The notes under the pieces: generated by a model | Told to the model about the DNA's origin: nothing | Databases searched by the model: none | The model's input: only the letters and a program-made list of their open reading frames with translations | Source: a virus | DNA: 53,304 nucleotides | Virus record (IMG/VR): IMGVR_UViG_3300037606_000271 | Location: 1 to 53,304 of that record | Reading direction: 5' to 3' (one strand) | Shown here: positions 6,542-14,075 of the stretch, piece after piece | How the letters are laid out: each line of letters starts with the position of its first letter | Numbering within the stretch: position 1 is the first letter of the stretch | Translations under genes and position numbers: made by a program

Positions 6542-7628
6542 AGACAAAACTATTATTAAAAAATTATAATGAATTTTAATAAACAAGACATCCATGAAAA
6601 TAATATTGGAATCTATGAAATAAAGAATATACAAACTGGAAATAAGTATATTGGAAGTACTAGAACATCTTTTGGTAAAAGATTTAAACAGCACTTGTGG
6701 AAATTATCCACTGGAAGACATAAAAACAAACATTTACTTAGAGCGTATAACAAATACGATAAGAAATTTGAATTTAATGTTATTTCAGTTACTACTAAAG
6801 AAAACACATTAGTAGAAGAACAAGTTTGGATTAATTGTTGTGGTTATTATAACATTAATCCTAGTGCTACAGATTTTTCTCATTTACCTCAAGAAATTAT
6901 AGATAAAAGAACAGCTACTTATCGTAAGACTAGGGCTAAAGCTTTAGAATATTTAAACCAAGTTAAAAATAACGAAATTACCGTTGAACAAGTACCTAAA
7001 AAGTATAAGAAAATGGTAAAAGATTTATTTACTAGATCTGCTTGGAATAAAGGTCTTGGCGGTACTTATGACACTGGTGGTTTAAGAGTTCCTAAAACTA
7101 AAACCAAAAAACTTAAGCAAGCTTGGAAAAATACTTCAATTAGATATAGAAAAAAGCTTCCAGAAATTTACGTATATACTTTAGACAAGACGTTTATTAA
7201 GAAATATCACTGCTCAAAAGATATTGAAGAAGAATCTAATAACGAAGATTTTCATATGTATAAATATATGAAATTAAGAAATCCTACTGGAAGAAATGGT
7301 AAATTTTCTTGGTTTTTAGCTTCATGTAATATCAATAAATGTGCAAATGGTATTGTAAAACATTATAAAGGATTAATATTTAGTTATGCCCCTTTGAATA
7401 GTGATATTCAAAGCAAATCGGATGAATTCAGTGGAACTCCTAATGGGACAATACTGAGCGAAGCTTTATCGGGAGATAAAGAACGTGCAACGACTAATAG
7501 CATACCACTAGAACAGTGATGAAGCTAACACGAGCGTCCGACATCTCTAACGAGAGATGATGATATAGTCTGGACTACATGGTAACATGTAGAAGTTTAG
7601 TTTAAATGACTAAGCGATAACAAAATCG
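6542..7628 (+). ncRNA. Group I intron 1 in the DNA polymerase gene (1087 nt)
   Basis: The 5' exon ends in T6541 and the intron ends in G7628, the group I rule, and removal restores polymerase motif B. Core elements lie near the 3' end: the P4-P6-like block starting GACAATACTGAGCGAAG (7447), P7 as GACTA (7492-7496) with TAGTC (7566-7570), and a P9 hairpin CTACATG-GTAA-CATGTAG (7575-7592). The intron carries a GIY-YIG endonuclease gene upstream of and running into the core. The P7 sequence is the same as in intron 2 but differs from introns 3 and 4. Confidence 0.85.
6569..7519 (+). CDS. GIY-YIG homing endonuclease of polymerase intron 1 (316 aa)
   Basis: GIY (14-16) and YIG (27-29) strands are followed by the R38/H42 region (GKRFKQH), then the helix with a glutamate pair in VEEQVWINCCGYYNINP. 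The nuclease domain covers about residues 12-95. The C-terminal 200 residues are basic and include an AWNKGLGG turn and other DNA-binding-like segments. The enzyme should nick or cut the intron-less polymerase gene and promote intron spread. The last 25 or so codons read through the P4-P7 region of the ribozyme, so coding and RNA structure overlap. The start lies 27 nt into the intron. Confidence 0.85.
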   Translation: MNFNKQDIHENNIGIYEIKNIQTGNKYIGSTRTSFGKRFKQHLWKLSTGRHKNKHLLRAYNKYDKKFEFNVISVTTKENTLVEEQVWINCCGYYNINPSATDFSHLPQEIIDKRTATYRKTRAKALEYLNQVKNNEITVEQVPKKYKKMVKDLFTRSAWNKGLGGTYDTGGLRVPKTKTKKLKQAWKNTSIRYRKKLPEIYVYTLDKTFIKKYHCSKDIEEESNNEDFHMYKYMKLRNPTGRNGKFSWFLASCNINKCANGIVKHYKGLIFSYAPLNSDIQSKSDEFSGTPNGTILSEALSGDKERATTNSIPLEQ

Positions 7629-7909
7629 AACTCAGTTTATGGCAAGTCAGGTAGTAGATTCTCTTCGCTTTATGACCCTCAATTAATGATGTCTGTAACA
7701 ATTAATGGAGAATTGAGTACTCTAATGTTAATTGAGTCTTTGTACTCACAACTTGATTTAGATATAATTCAAGAGAATACAGATGGTTGTACTTTCTTTG
7801 CAAAAAGAGAAGATGAGACCAAGTTTAGAGAAATTGTTACTGAATGGGAATTACTTACTAAACTTAAAATGGAGTATCAGATTTATGATGCAATGTATTT
7901 GAGAGACGT
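7629..7909 (+). CDS. DNA polymerase family B, exon 2 (motifs B and C)
   Basis: Begins AAC at 7629 and reads NSVYGKSGSRFSSLYDPQ, which completes the palm/fingers motif B (K-x2-x-NS-x-YG) with exon 1. Motif C appears as T419-D420-G421 (ENTDGCTF), where this lineage has TDG in place of the commoner DTD. The exon ends at T7909 inside a valine codon (GT|A), giving MYLRDV joined to NNFIAVAGD. It covers protein residues 369 to about 462. An ATG at 7686 lies inside this exon and is not a gene start. Confidence 0.85.
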
Positions 7910-8832
7910 GTGAAATATTTGCGTCAAAACTCCTTTAATTGCTGGAACATCCTTAGAGCTAGTTAAACTACAATAGTGGAGAAATCACACTATGAATGTT
8001 TGAAAATTAACTAGATTGGACAATCAGCAGCGAAGACCCTTTAAAATGGGTAACGTTCATCGACTATCGAAAACCTTGCATAAAGAGTTAGTAGAGTACA
8101 CTGTAAAAAGTGGAAACGGGGAGCAATTTTAATATTAAAAAATTTATGAAAAACAATTTAACAAAACAAGATAAAGATAAATCAGGTATATATGTAATTA
8201 CAAATCTAGTCAATCAAAAGAAATACGTAGGTAAAACAAAATGTTTTGGAAGCAGAATATACGGACACTCCTCAACATTTAATACATTATCTAAAAAGAG
8301 TATTAATCAGTATCTGATAGATAGTGTAAAAAAGCACGGAAAAGATTTGTTCTTTTTTACTATTCTTGAAGAATGCAGCATAGAAGATTGTCTAGAAAAA
8401 GAATTATATTGGATTAAAAAATTAAATACTATAGATAAAAATATAGGGTATAATTTAAGAATGGATTCATCAACTAAAATGATTGTCCATGAATCCACAA
8501 AAGTAAAAAATAGCATACATTCTAAACGTTTTTGGGCTAATGGAGATCACAAAGATCATTCTAAAAAGCTTAAAAAACATTGGGAAACTAGAAACAGATC
8601 TAAGCAATCTGATGTTATGGCTAATAATTTTACTAAATACCATTATTTTATTGAGTGCGATAAATTTACAGATTTTGTAACTCCTAAACAATTAAGAGAA
8701 TTAGGGTACAATAATGTAACTCATACGTTTTACATGCACAAGACAGATAGAGTTTTCTTTAAAGGAGCTTTTATTCGTCGTATTAAAATTGAAGATATAG
8801 TCAGTTCTAATGTGAAAACATTAGAGTAAACG
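7910..8832 (+). ncRNA. Group I intron 2 in the DNA polymerase gene (923 nt)
   Basis: Exon ends in T7909, intron ends in G8832, and splicing restores MYLRDVNNFIAVAGD. The P4-P6-like block starts GACAATCAGCAGCGAAG (8019), P7 5' strand is GACTA (8062-8066), and the P7 3' strand TAGTC (8798-8802) lies 730 nt later. The endonuclease gene is therefore inserted inside the core, between the two P7 strands. P9 is TCTAATGT-GAAA-ACATTAGA (8806-8825), a GNRA-capped stem. Block and P7 sequences match intron 1, so the two are related. Confidence 0.83.
8146..8829 (+). CDS. GIY-YIG homing endonuclease of polymerase intron 2 (227 aa)
   Basis: GIY (14-16, SGIYVITN) and YVG (27-29) are followed by R37/H41 (SRIYGH) and a later ELYWIKKLNT helix, the usual GIY-YIG arrangement, with a basic C-terminal DNA-binding part. 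The frame is open from GTG 8110, but ATG 8146 gives a normal N-terminus for the fold. The last codons encode the 3' strand of ribozyme P7 and most of P9, and the stop lies 3 nt before the 3' splice site. The gene is translated from unspliced or excised intron RNA. It shares only the fold with the intron 1 enzyme. Confidence 0.85.
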   Translation: MKNNLTKQDKDKSGIYVITNLVNQKKYVGKTKCFGSRIYGHSSTFNTLSKKSINQYLIDSVKKHGKDLFFFTILEECSIEDCLEKELYWIKKLNTIDKNIGYNLRMDSSTKMIVHESTKVKNSIHSKRFWANGDHKDHSKKLKKHWETRNRSKQSDVMANNFTKYHYFIECDKFTDFVTPKQLRELGYNNVTHTFYMHKTDRVFFKGAFIRRIKIEDIVSSNVKTLE

Positions 8833-9337
8833 AAATAATTTTATTGCCGTTGCTGGTGATTATACTAAACTCAAAGGTGTGTATGAAATTGACAAGAAAG
8901 TAGGTAATGAACCAGCTTTACATAAAAACAACTCAATGACAGTAGTTGCTATTGCTGCTAAAGAATACTTTCTTAATGATACACCTGTTGAAGAAACTAT
9001 ACGAAATCATAAAAACATCTATGATTTTTGTATTACTAAGCACATGAATAAAGGTTGGTTTTTAACTTATCAAGCTACCCCTGATTCACAACCGTTTTTA
9101 CTTAAAAATATAAAAACGCTTAAATATTACGTAAGTAATTCAGGTGGTACAATATATAAAAATCACATAGATGGTAGAATAAACTACTATCTTGAAGCAC
9201 CTTTAAAAGGCAAAGGCAACAAAAATCATTATTGGAAATTAAAAATGTTTAACAAATTTAGGCATAAAGAAGATTATGAAATAGACTATTCTTATTATAT
9301 TAGAGAAGCAAATAAATTAATAAATGGAATCAAATAA
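8833..9337 (+). CDS. DNA polymerase family B, exon 3 (thumb region)
   Basis: The final exon begins with the A that completes the split valine codon and runs NNFIAVAGDYTKLKGVYE to TAA 9335-9337, supplying about 167 residues. Sequence after motif C in protein-primed-like and compact phage family B enzymes is usually a lysine-rich segment followed by a helical thumb. K-rich stretches (LKGVYEIDKKVG; GKGNKNHYWKLKMFNK) fit that. An internal ATG at 8879 is not the start. The stop overlaps the next gene by 14 nt. Confidence 0.82.
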
Positions 9338-9818
9338 TAAAACCCAAGCAGCTTATAATAAGCGTAAAGACTTTGAGAAAAAAAACTATGCACAATACAA
9401 AGAACTGGATGTTAAACCCATTAGCATTCAAATCATTTTAGGTAGTATAATGCACAGATGTAATATAGTGTTTGGAGATGGAAACAAACAAAGTTTAGTT
9501 ATTCATAAGATAGATAATAATCTTGTATTATCTCAGCCACGTATGTGGGAATATTCAATGGACAAACTAGCTGTATTAGAATATTTAACTAACATTGTAT
9601 TTTTTAACGATACTTACACTATTGTAGAATGTGCAGAGTTATATAAAGAATCTAAACACCTTAAAAAATATAAGATAATTGGTAGTATAAACTCTTCTGG
9701 TTCTTATATTTATGCTCTTTCTACAGAATCTTTTCAAGAAGAAGATTTTTATGATTACGACATTAGATGTAAAACTATTGTAGCTAAGGTGTTTAAATTT
9801 AAAACTAGATATGGTTGA
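9324..9818 (+). CDS. Hypothetical protein between polymerase and helicase (164 aa)
   Basis: Starts 14 nt before the polymerase stop and ends 8 nt into the SF2 helicase gene, so it is translationally coupled to both. The product has a polar N-terminus and a beta-rich middle (ISIQIILGSI, NIVFGDGNKQSLVI), with many Tyr and Asp near the end (EEDFYDYDIRCKT). No catalytic motif is visible. The position between two replication enzymes suggests an accessory replication role, which is inference. Confidence 0.6.
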   Translation: MESNNKTQAAYNKRKDFEKKNYAQYKELDVKPISIQIILGSIMHRCNIVFGDGNKQSLVIHKIDNNLVLSQPRMWEYSMDKLAVLEYLTNIVFFNDTYTIVECAELYKESKHLKKYKIIGSINSSGSYIYALSTESFQEEDFYDYDIRCKTIVAKVFKFKTRYG

Positions 9819-9906
9819 TATAAGAAATAAAATACAAAGTGAAGCTACAGCATCAATAATTAAAAATAAATTTCAAGGGATTATTGATGTTTCTCCCAGA
9901 GTTGGT
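9811..9906 (+). CDS. SF2 (DEAD/DECH-type) helicase, exon 1
   Basis: Thirty-two codons from ATG 9811 (overlapping the previous gene by 8 nt) to GGT 9904-9906. It ends in VSPRVG, the front half of the ATP-binding P-loop. Exon 2 (10990-12024) continues KSKIIIDALKL, which completes RVGKSK. Without the intron the frame would run into a short unrelated tail (DKNNNLKNK) and TAA. The joined product is 376 residues. Confidence 0.82.
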
Positions 9907-10989
9907 AATGATAAAAATAACAATTTAAAAAACAAATAAAATGCCTGCTAAAATAGAGCAGGAAGTGATAAATAAATTAATTACTTTCTATAAAAATAAT
10001 AACTGTACATATAAAGAAGCTTCTAAACATGTTGGAATAAATAGACATATTGGAGCTAAGTATTTAAGAAATAACGGGTTTGGTCGCTCAAAAAATAACA
10101 GGAGAAAATATTATCAAAGACAATTTGAGCATATTAATACAGAAGAAAAAGCGTATTGGTTAGGATTTCTTTATGCTGATGGTAATGTAGCTACTACAAG
10201 ACATGCTACTTCTTTAGGTTTAGCTTTAGTAGATAAAGATCACGTTCAAAAGTTTGCTGATTTTGTATCAAAAGAACACTATAAGGTAAAATTTGATCAT
10301 TTTAGAGCTAGATTTAATGTGGGTAGTAAAGCTATGAAAAAAGATTTAATTAGACTAGGCTGTGTTCCTAGAAAATCTAATATATTAAAGTTTCCAGATA
10401 AAAATCAAGTATCTAAAAAGTTTCAAAGGCATTTTATAAGAGGTTATTTTGACGGAGATGGATGTATGTCAATAACTTTACATGCTAATCTGCATAAAAA
10501 AGACAGATTATCTATGACTTTAGGTATATTAGGTACACATGAATTTATTAGAGATTTGCATCAGTGTGTGAAAATAAATAATGCATATATAGTATTAGCA
10601 AACAAAAGATCTACTGCTAATTGTTACCAAGCTACTTACAAAAAAGACCAAACTGACTTTCTTTTAGAATATATGTACAAAGATTGTAATATTTATTTAA
10701 AACGTAAATTTGATAAAGTTGTTAAATATTGCCGTTTTAATGAGAAATCATTAAAATTATTAGGGAGCAAATACGGTGAAGGCTGAAATGCTAATACCGT
10801 GGTAACTTTAGATAATAACACATCTAAAGAACCGTAACGCATAGGTGGTGAAACTAGAAATAGAATATAATCCACCCACGAGTGTTCCCCTCCTTATTAT
10901 TAAGTTAAAGGAGAAAATGTATGCTGAGCTTGCGCGAATGGATAAGCGTAAGAAGTAGAGGATAAAAAGCCTTTACGATAACATAACTG
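9907..10989 (+). ncRNA. Group I intron 3, inside the helicase P-loop codons (1083 nt)
   Basis: Exon ends T9906 and intron ends G10989; excision joins GG-T to AAA and restores the P-loop GKS. Core stems are P7 GCATA (10839-10843) with TATGC (10920-10924), an extra P7.1/P7.2-like hairpin GGTGG...CCACC (10844-10848, 10872-10876) enclosing CTA-GAAA-TAG, P8 CTCCTT/AAGGAG (10890-10895, 10908-10913), and P9 CTTGCGC/GCGTAAG. Every one of these stems has a covarying counterpart in intron 4. A LAGLIDADG gene fills the 5' part. Confidence 0.86.
9941..10786 (+). CDS. LAGLIDADG homing endonuclease of helicase intron 3 (281 aa)
   Basis: Two LAGLIDADG helices are clear: AYWLGFLYADGNV (71-83, acid D80) and HFIRGYFDGDGCM (164-176, acid D173), so one chain forms the pseudo-dimer. 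An N-terminal helix-turn-helix-like segment (about 20-47, YKEASKHVGINRHIGAKYL) precedes the nuclease, as in many phage homing enzymes. It should cut intron-less alleles of the helicase P-loop sequence, a highly conserved target. The gene begins 34 nt after the 5' splice site and ends about 50 nt before the ribozyme core, so unlike the GIY-YIG genes it does not overlap the core. Confidence 0.9.
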   Translation: MPAKIEQEVINKLITFYKNNNCTYKEASKHVGINRHIGAKYLRNNGFGRSKNNRRKYYQRQFEHINTEEKAYWLGFLYADGNVATTRHATSLGLALVDKDHVQKFADFVSKEHYKVKFDHFRARFNVGSKAMKKDLIRLGCVPRKSNILKFPDKNQVSKKFQRHFIRGYFDGDGCMSITLHANLHKKDRLSMTLGILGTHEFIRDLHQCVKINNAYIVLANKRSTANCYQATYKKDQTDFLLEYMYKDCNIYLKRKFDKVVKYCRFNEKSLKLLGSKYGEG

Positions 10990-12024
10990 AAATCTAAGAT
11001 AATAATTGATGCTTTAAAGTTAGTTAAGATAGACATAAAGATTCTTATTACTGTACCTTTTACTAATATAATTGACTCATGGAACAATGAATTTGTTAAA
11101 TGGGAATATAGTAACGATAAATTATCAATAATTAATCAAAGAAGTTTACATAAAATCAAGCTTGATGATTATCAATTAGTTATTGTTGATGAGTGTCATA
11201 GTTTATCAAATAAGCAATTACGCATTTTAAGCTCTTTTAAGGGACAATTGTTAGGTTTATCAGGAAGTATATCAGAAGATACTAAAAGTGTCTTAAAAAG
11301 CTCCCTAGGGATTGTAACAATATTTGAATACAATGTTGATCAAGCAGTAAAAGATAAAATCATTGCTAATTATGAAATCAAGATTGTTACTTTACCTTTA
11401 GATAATTCTGATAAATATATTTTAAGTGGTACAAAAGATAAATCCTTTAAAGTTACAGAAGAAGCTAATTATAAGTATTTTAATAAAAGATTTTATCAAA
11501 TTTCTAAGCAAATTGAAGCGTGTAAAATAAGTAGAGATCAAGGAGGTGTTGAAAAAAACACTAAATATTTAGAGTTTATAATAGGTCAAAGAACAAGGGC
11601 TATTTATGGTTATAAATCTAAAATAGAATTAGTTAAGAAATTGCTTGGTACTATTGACAGTAAAGTTCTTGTGTTTACAGGTTTAACAGCTAATGAAATA
11701 TGTAAACATAAATATGATTCCAAGCAAGGTGAAAACAATCTTGAGTTATTTAAAAAAGGCAAAATACTACAGATGCAAGTAGTTGAAAAAGTTTCAATGG
11801 GTCAGACAATATTAGATTTACATTTTGGTGTTTTCCATCAAGTTAAATCTAATGGTCAAGCTATGTTACAAAAAGCATTGAGAATGTGTAATTATGAGTC
11901 TGGTAAAACAGCTGTAATATACATAGTCTGCTATGAAAATACTCAAGATGAAAAATGGGTTAACAAAGCAATAACAATGCTTGATCCAAACAAAATCACT
12001 TATTTGCACTACAAGAATATTTAA
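10990..12024 (+). CDS. SF2 (DECH-box) helicase, exon 2
   Basis: The exon starts AAA at 10990 and supplies residues 33-376. Motifs in order are the rest of the P-loop (GKSK with exon 1), Ia ILITVPFTN, II VDECHSLS (residues 98-105), a III-like GLSGS, and VI-like QKALRMCNYESGKTAVIY near the C-terminus. It should be an ATP-driven DNA or RNA unwinding or remodelling enzyme used in phage replication or recombination. An ATG at 11248 is internal. The stop TAA shares an A with the next gene's ATG (TAATG), showing coupling. Confidence 0.82.
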   Translation, partial: KSKIIIDALKLVKIDIKILITVPFTNIIDSWNNEFVKWEYSNDKLSIINQRSLHKIKLDDYQLVIVDECHSLSNKQLRILSSFKGQLLGLSGSISEDTKSVLKSSLGIVTIFEYNVDQAVKDKIIANYEIKIVTLPLDNSDKYILSGTKDKSFKVTEEANYKYFNKRFYQISKQIEACKISRDQGGVEKNTKYLEFIIGQRTRAIYGYKSKIELVKKLLGTIDSKVLVFTGLTANEICKHKYDSKQGENNLELFKKGKILQMQVVEKVSMGQTILDLHFGVFHQVKSNGQAMLQKALRMCNYESGKTAVIYIVCYENTQDEKWVNKAITMLDPNKITYLHYKNI

Positions 12025-12224
12025 TGCCAAGAAACAACAAAAAAGAATATCCAAAAGGATTTCTAGAAAATGCTACTACGTCCAAAGTAGGACGTAAACA
12101 AGTAGGTATATTAAAAAATAATCCTGAACTTGTTAAGTTTGCTAAAAAGCAAATAATTAAAAGATTTAGAAGACGTAAAGATTATTTACTAAATTTAACT
12201 GAAGAAGAAGAAGATAAAAAATAA
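12024..12224 (+). CDS. Small basic hypothetical protein (66 aa)
   Basis: Begins in a TAATG overlap with the helicase stop. The product is strongly basic (FAKKQIIKRFRRRKDY) and ends in a short acidic run (TEEEEDKK). It is the kind of small, possibly DNA-binding accessory protein often placed next to helicases. Only the charge pattern and position support that idea; no domain is recognised. Confidence 0.55.
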   Translation: MPRNNKKEYPKGFLENATTSKVGRKQVGILKNNPELVKFAKKQIIKRFRRRKDYLLNLTEEEEDKK

Positions 12225-12228
12225 TTAC

Positions 12229-12720
12229 ATGACAAAAACAGAGATAATTAAATTATGCATTGAGCATAACCAATTTGATCTGTTAAATAAACAAGCTTGT
12301 CAGATGACAATAAATGAATTAATGCAATCTCAAGAAATCACACTTCATGATGGTAAGTTTTATCTTAATTATGACAGCACTGGTGATTTGGGTTTGGATG
12401 AATTTGTTGTGTCGTTTGACAGGCTTTTTTCATTTAAGAGATTAGGTGTTTATGGCAAATCAGGAGATAAAGCAAAAATTAGAAACGACGCGCAAAGGTT
12501 TAGTTTAGAAATGAGTATATCTTATGATAAGCTGTTAGAAATTGGTAAAAAGTATTTAGCAAGTAAACAAGATAAAACTTTTTGCTGTGCTTCCAAATAC
12601 TTTTTTTATAAAAATGACATTAGACGACAAGAGTTTTCTTATGCCAAAGCATTTATTGAAGCAGAAAAAGATGAAGAACAAGACGACATAGATTTTAATA
12701 GAAACATAGATAATGATTAA
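12229..12720 (+). CDS. Hypothetical protein upstream of the DnaB-like helicase (163 aa)
   Basis: Starts 4 nt after the preceding stop and overlaps the DnaB-like helicase start by 8 nt. It has an N-terminal helical segment (TEIIKLCIEHNQFDLLNKQ), a central GKFYLNYDSTG region and an acidic C-terminus (EAEKDEEQDDIDFNRNIDND). Its size and place beside the replicative helicase would fit a helicase loader or partner, but no AAA or loader motif is visible, so that is only a suggestion. Confidence 0.58.
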   Translation: MTKTEIIKLCIEHNQFDLLNKQACQMTINELMQSQEITLHDGKFYLNYDSTGDLGLDEFVVSFDRLFSFKRLGVYGKSGDKAKIRNDAQRFSLEMSISYDKLLEIGKKYLASKQDKTFCCASKYFFYKNDIRRQEFSYAKAFIEAEKDEEQDDIDFNRNIDND

Positions 12721-13186
12721 TGCATTAGAAAGATTAGAAACACTAAAGCAGAAAAGATTAGATAAATTAAGTGGTAAACTACAACTAATACCTTTTTATC
12801 ATCATTTACCTAAATTAAGTAAATTTCTTCCTGGAATATTTAAAGGTTCAAAGACAACTTGTATGGCTGGTACTGGTGACGGTAAATCAAAATTTACTAG
12901 ATTTTGCACCATACTTATTCCTTATTGGCTTAAACAAAAAGAAAATCTTGACTATAAAATAATATACTTTTCATTAGAAGAATCAAAAGAAGAATTTATA
13001 GATTCTATGTTTCTTATGTTACTTAAAGTTAATTATGGTATAGAACTTGATTATTTTAAGTTAAACTCTTATGGTCAAGAAACATTAGATGAAGATGTAT
13101 TAGTTAAAGTAGGTTTATGTGCAGCAGAAGTAGATAAAATACTGGAAGATGTTATTGTTGTGGATAATGTTTATAATCCAACTGGT
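12713..13186 (+). CDS. DnaB-like replicative helicase, exon 1 (Walker A)
   Basis: Exon 1 (158 codons) joins exon 2 at 13503 to give a 345-residue RecA-fold helicase. Walker A is GTGDGKS (53-59). The H1a-like element IIYFSLEES (83-91) is typical of DnaB/gp4-type helicases, and a hydrophobic strand VIVVDN lies just before the intron. The exon ends at GGT 13184-13186 after NPTG. Without splicing the frame ends six codons later at TAA. The N-terminal DnaB domain is absent, as in many phage versions. It overlaps the preceding gene by 8 nt. Confidence 0.84.
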
Positions 13187-13502
13187 AAAACACCCTTATA
13201 AACAAAAATGAAAAATCTTATTCATTTTTTGGATTATTTGGGAATGCCGTCATGAGAAGTGATTTTCATGATTATTACTGCGGAATTAAGCAAGGAACTC
13301 TGACCGTTGAAAGGCGAAGACAACTTGAACTGAAGGGTTATTTGTAAAATGTAACTCAAGGGCAACGCATAGATACTGAAACTTGAAAAAGAATATAATG
13401 TATCCACGAGGCCGCAGCATCTCTATGAGATGAAAACGTATGCTGAGCTATATAGAAATATATAGAAATAGAGGATAAAAAGCCTTTATGATAACAAAAC
13501 TG
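13187..13502 (+). ncRNA. Group I intron 4 in the DnaB-like helicase gene, no endonuclease (316 nt)
   Basis: Exon ends T13186 and intron ends G13502. P7 is GCATA (13367-13371) with TATGC (13439-13443). The P7.1/P7.2-like hairpin is GATAC/GTATC (13372-13376, 13400-13404) enclosing CTT-GAAA-AAG. P8 is CATCTC/GAGATG (13418-13423, 13427-13432), and P9 is CTATATA-GAAA-TATATAG (13448-13465). The last 34 nt match the end of intron 3 at 32 positions. No endonuclease frame remains; the longest ATG frame in the 5' part is about 15 codons. Confidence 0.85.
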
Positions 13503-14066
13503 ATGTACTACGAGTGTCTAAAATATGCTAAACTATGGGGTAAATTAGATGAAGATGGTAGCTACACTTGTGATGATCCTAATTTACAAGTAGTTGTAGT
13601 AACAGATCATGTGTCTTTAATTACAAGAGAAAAAGATTCAGATACTGGCACTTACTTGAGTGAAACACAAGCAATGGCTAAATGGTCAACACACTATTGT
13701 TTAAAATATATTAACAAAAGGCTTAATTGGGCTACTTGGGATGTACAGCAAACAACAATGACTAGTGAAGGTAGTGAGAAAAGAAAAATGAATACTTTAG
13801 AACCTGGCATGGAAGATGCAGCCAATAATAAAGAAATTCTTCGTAATTCTCATATTATACTCACATTGTTTAATCCTTTTAAGAATCGTATAGGTGAATA
13901 CAGGGGGTTTAATATTAGGAAACTTGAAGATGGTTTTAGAAATTTAGGTATAATTAAAAACAGATATGGCATTAGTAATGTCAATATACCTTTATGGTTT
14001 GATGGAGCAGCAGGTTTGTATGAAGAAATAAGTAAAGAAACACAACATAAATATTTTAAAAATTAA
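13503..14066 (+). CDS. DnaB-like replicative helicase, exon 2
   Basis: Reads MYYECLKYAKLWGKL from 13503 as the continuation of exon 1. Conserved helicase elements follow: VVVVTDHVSLI (Walker B-like strand), TWDVQQTTM (H3-like, with Gln-Gln), and NSHIILTLFNPFKNRIGEYRG (H4-like, DNA-contact loop). The ATG at 13503 is probably an internal Met rather than a start, and one further upstream (13488) lies in intron sequence. The helicase should unwind the fork ahead of the family B polymerase. It is followed 9 nt later by the Sak4-like gene. Confidence 0.83.
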   Translation: MYYECLKYAKLWGKLDEDGSYTCDDPNLQVVVVTDHVSLITREKDSDTGTYLSETQAMAKWSTHYCLKYINKRLNWATWDVQQTTMTSEGSEKRKMNTLEPGMEDAANNKEILRNSHIILTLFNPFKNRIGEYRGFNIRKLEDGFRNLGIIKNRYGISNVNIPLWFDGAAGLYEEISKETQHKYFKN

Positions 14067-14075
14067 AAAACTATA

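Noticed and set aside
5438-9337. Broken polymerase pseudogene (three fragments with early stops)
   Set aside because: Group I cores and homing endonuclease genes lie exactly between the fragments, and removing them restores one continuous frame with all motifs.
11248-12024. ATG 11248 as the start of a separate small helicase-like gene
   Set aside because: The frame is open upstream to 10990 and contains the DECH box and the rest of the P-loop, so this ATG is internal to exon 2.
13448-13465. AT-rich tandem repeat TATATAGAAATATATAG
   Set aside because: It is the P9-like stem of intron 4 (CTATATA-GAAA-TATATAG), matched by a different but pairing stem in intron 3, not a free repeat.
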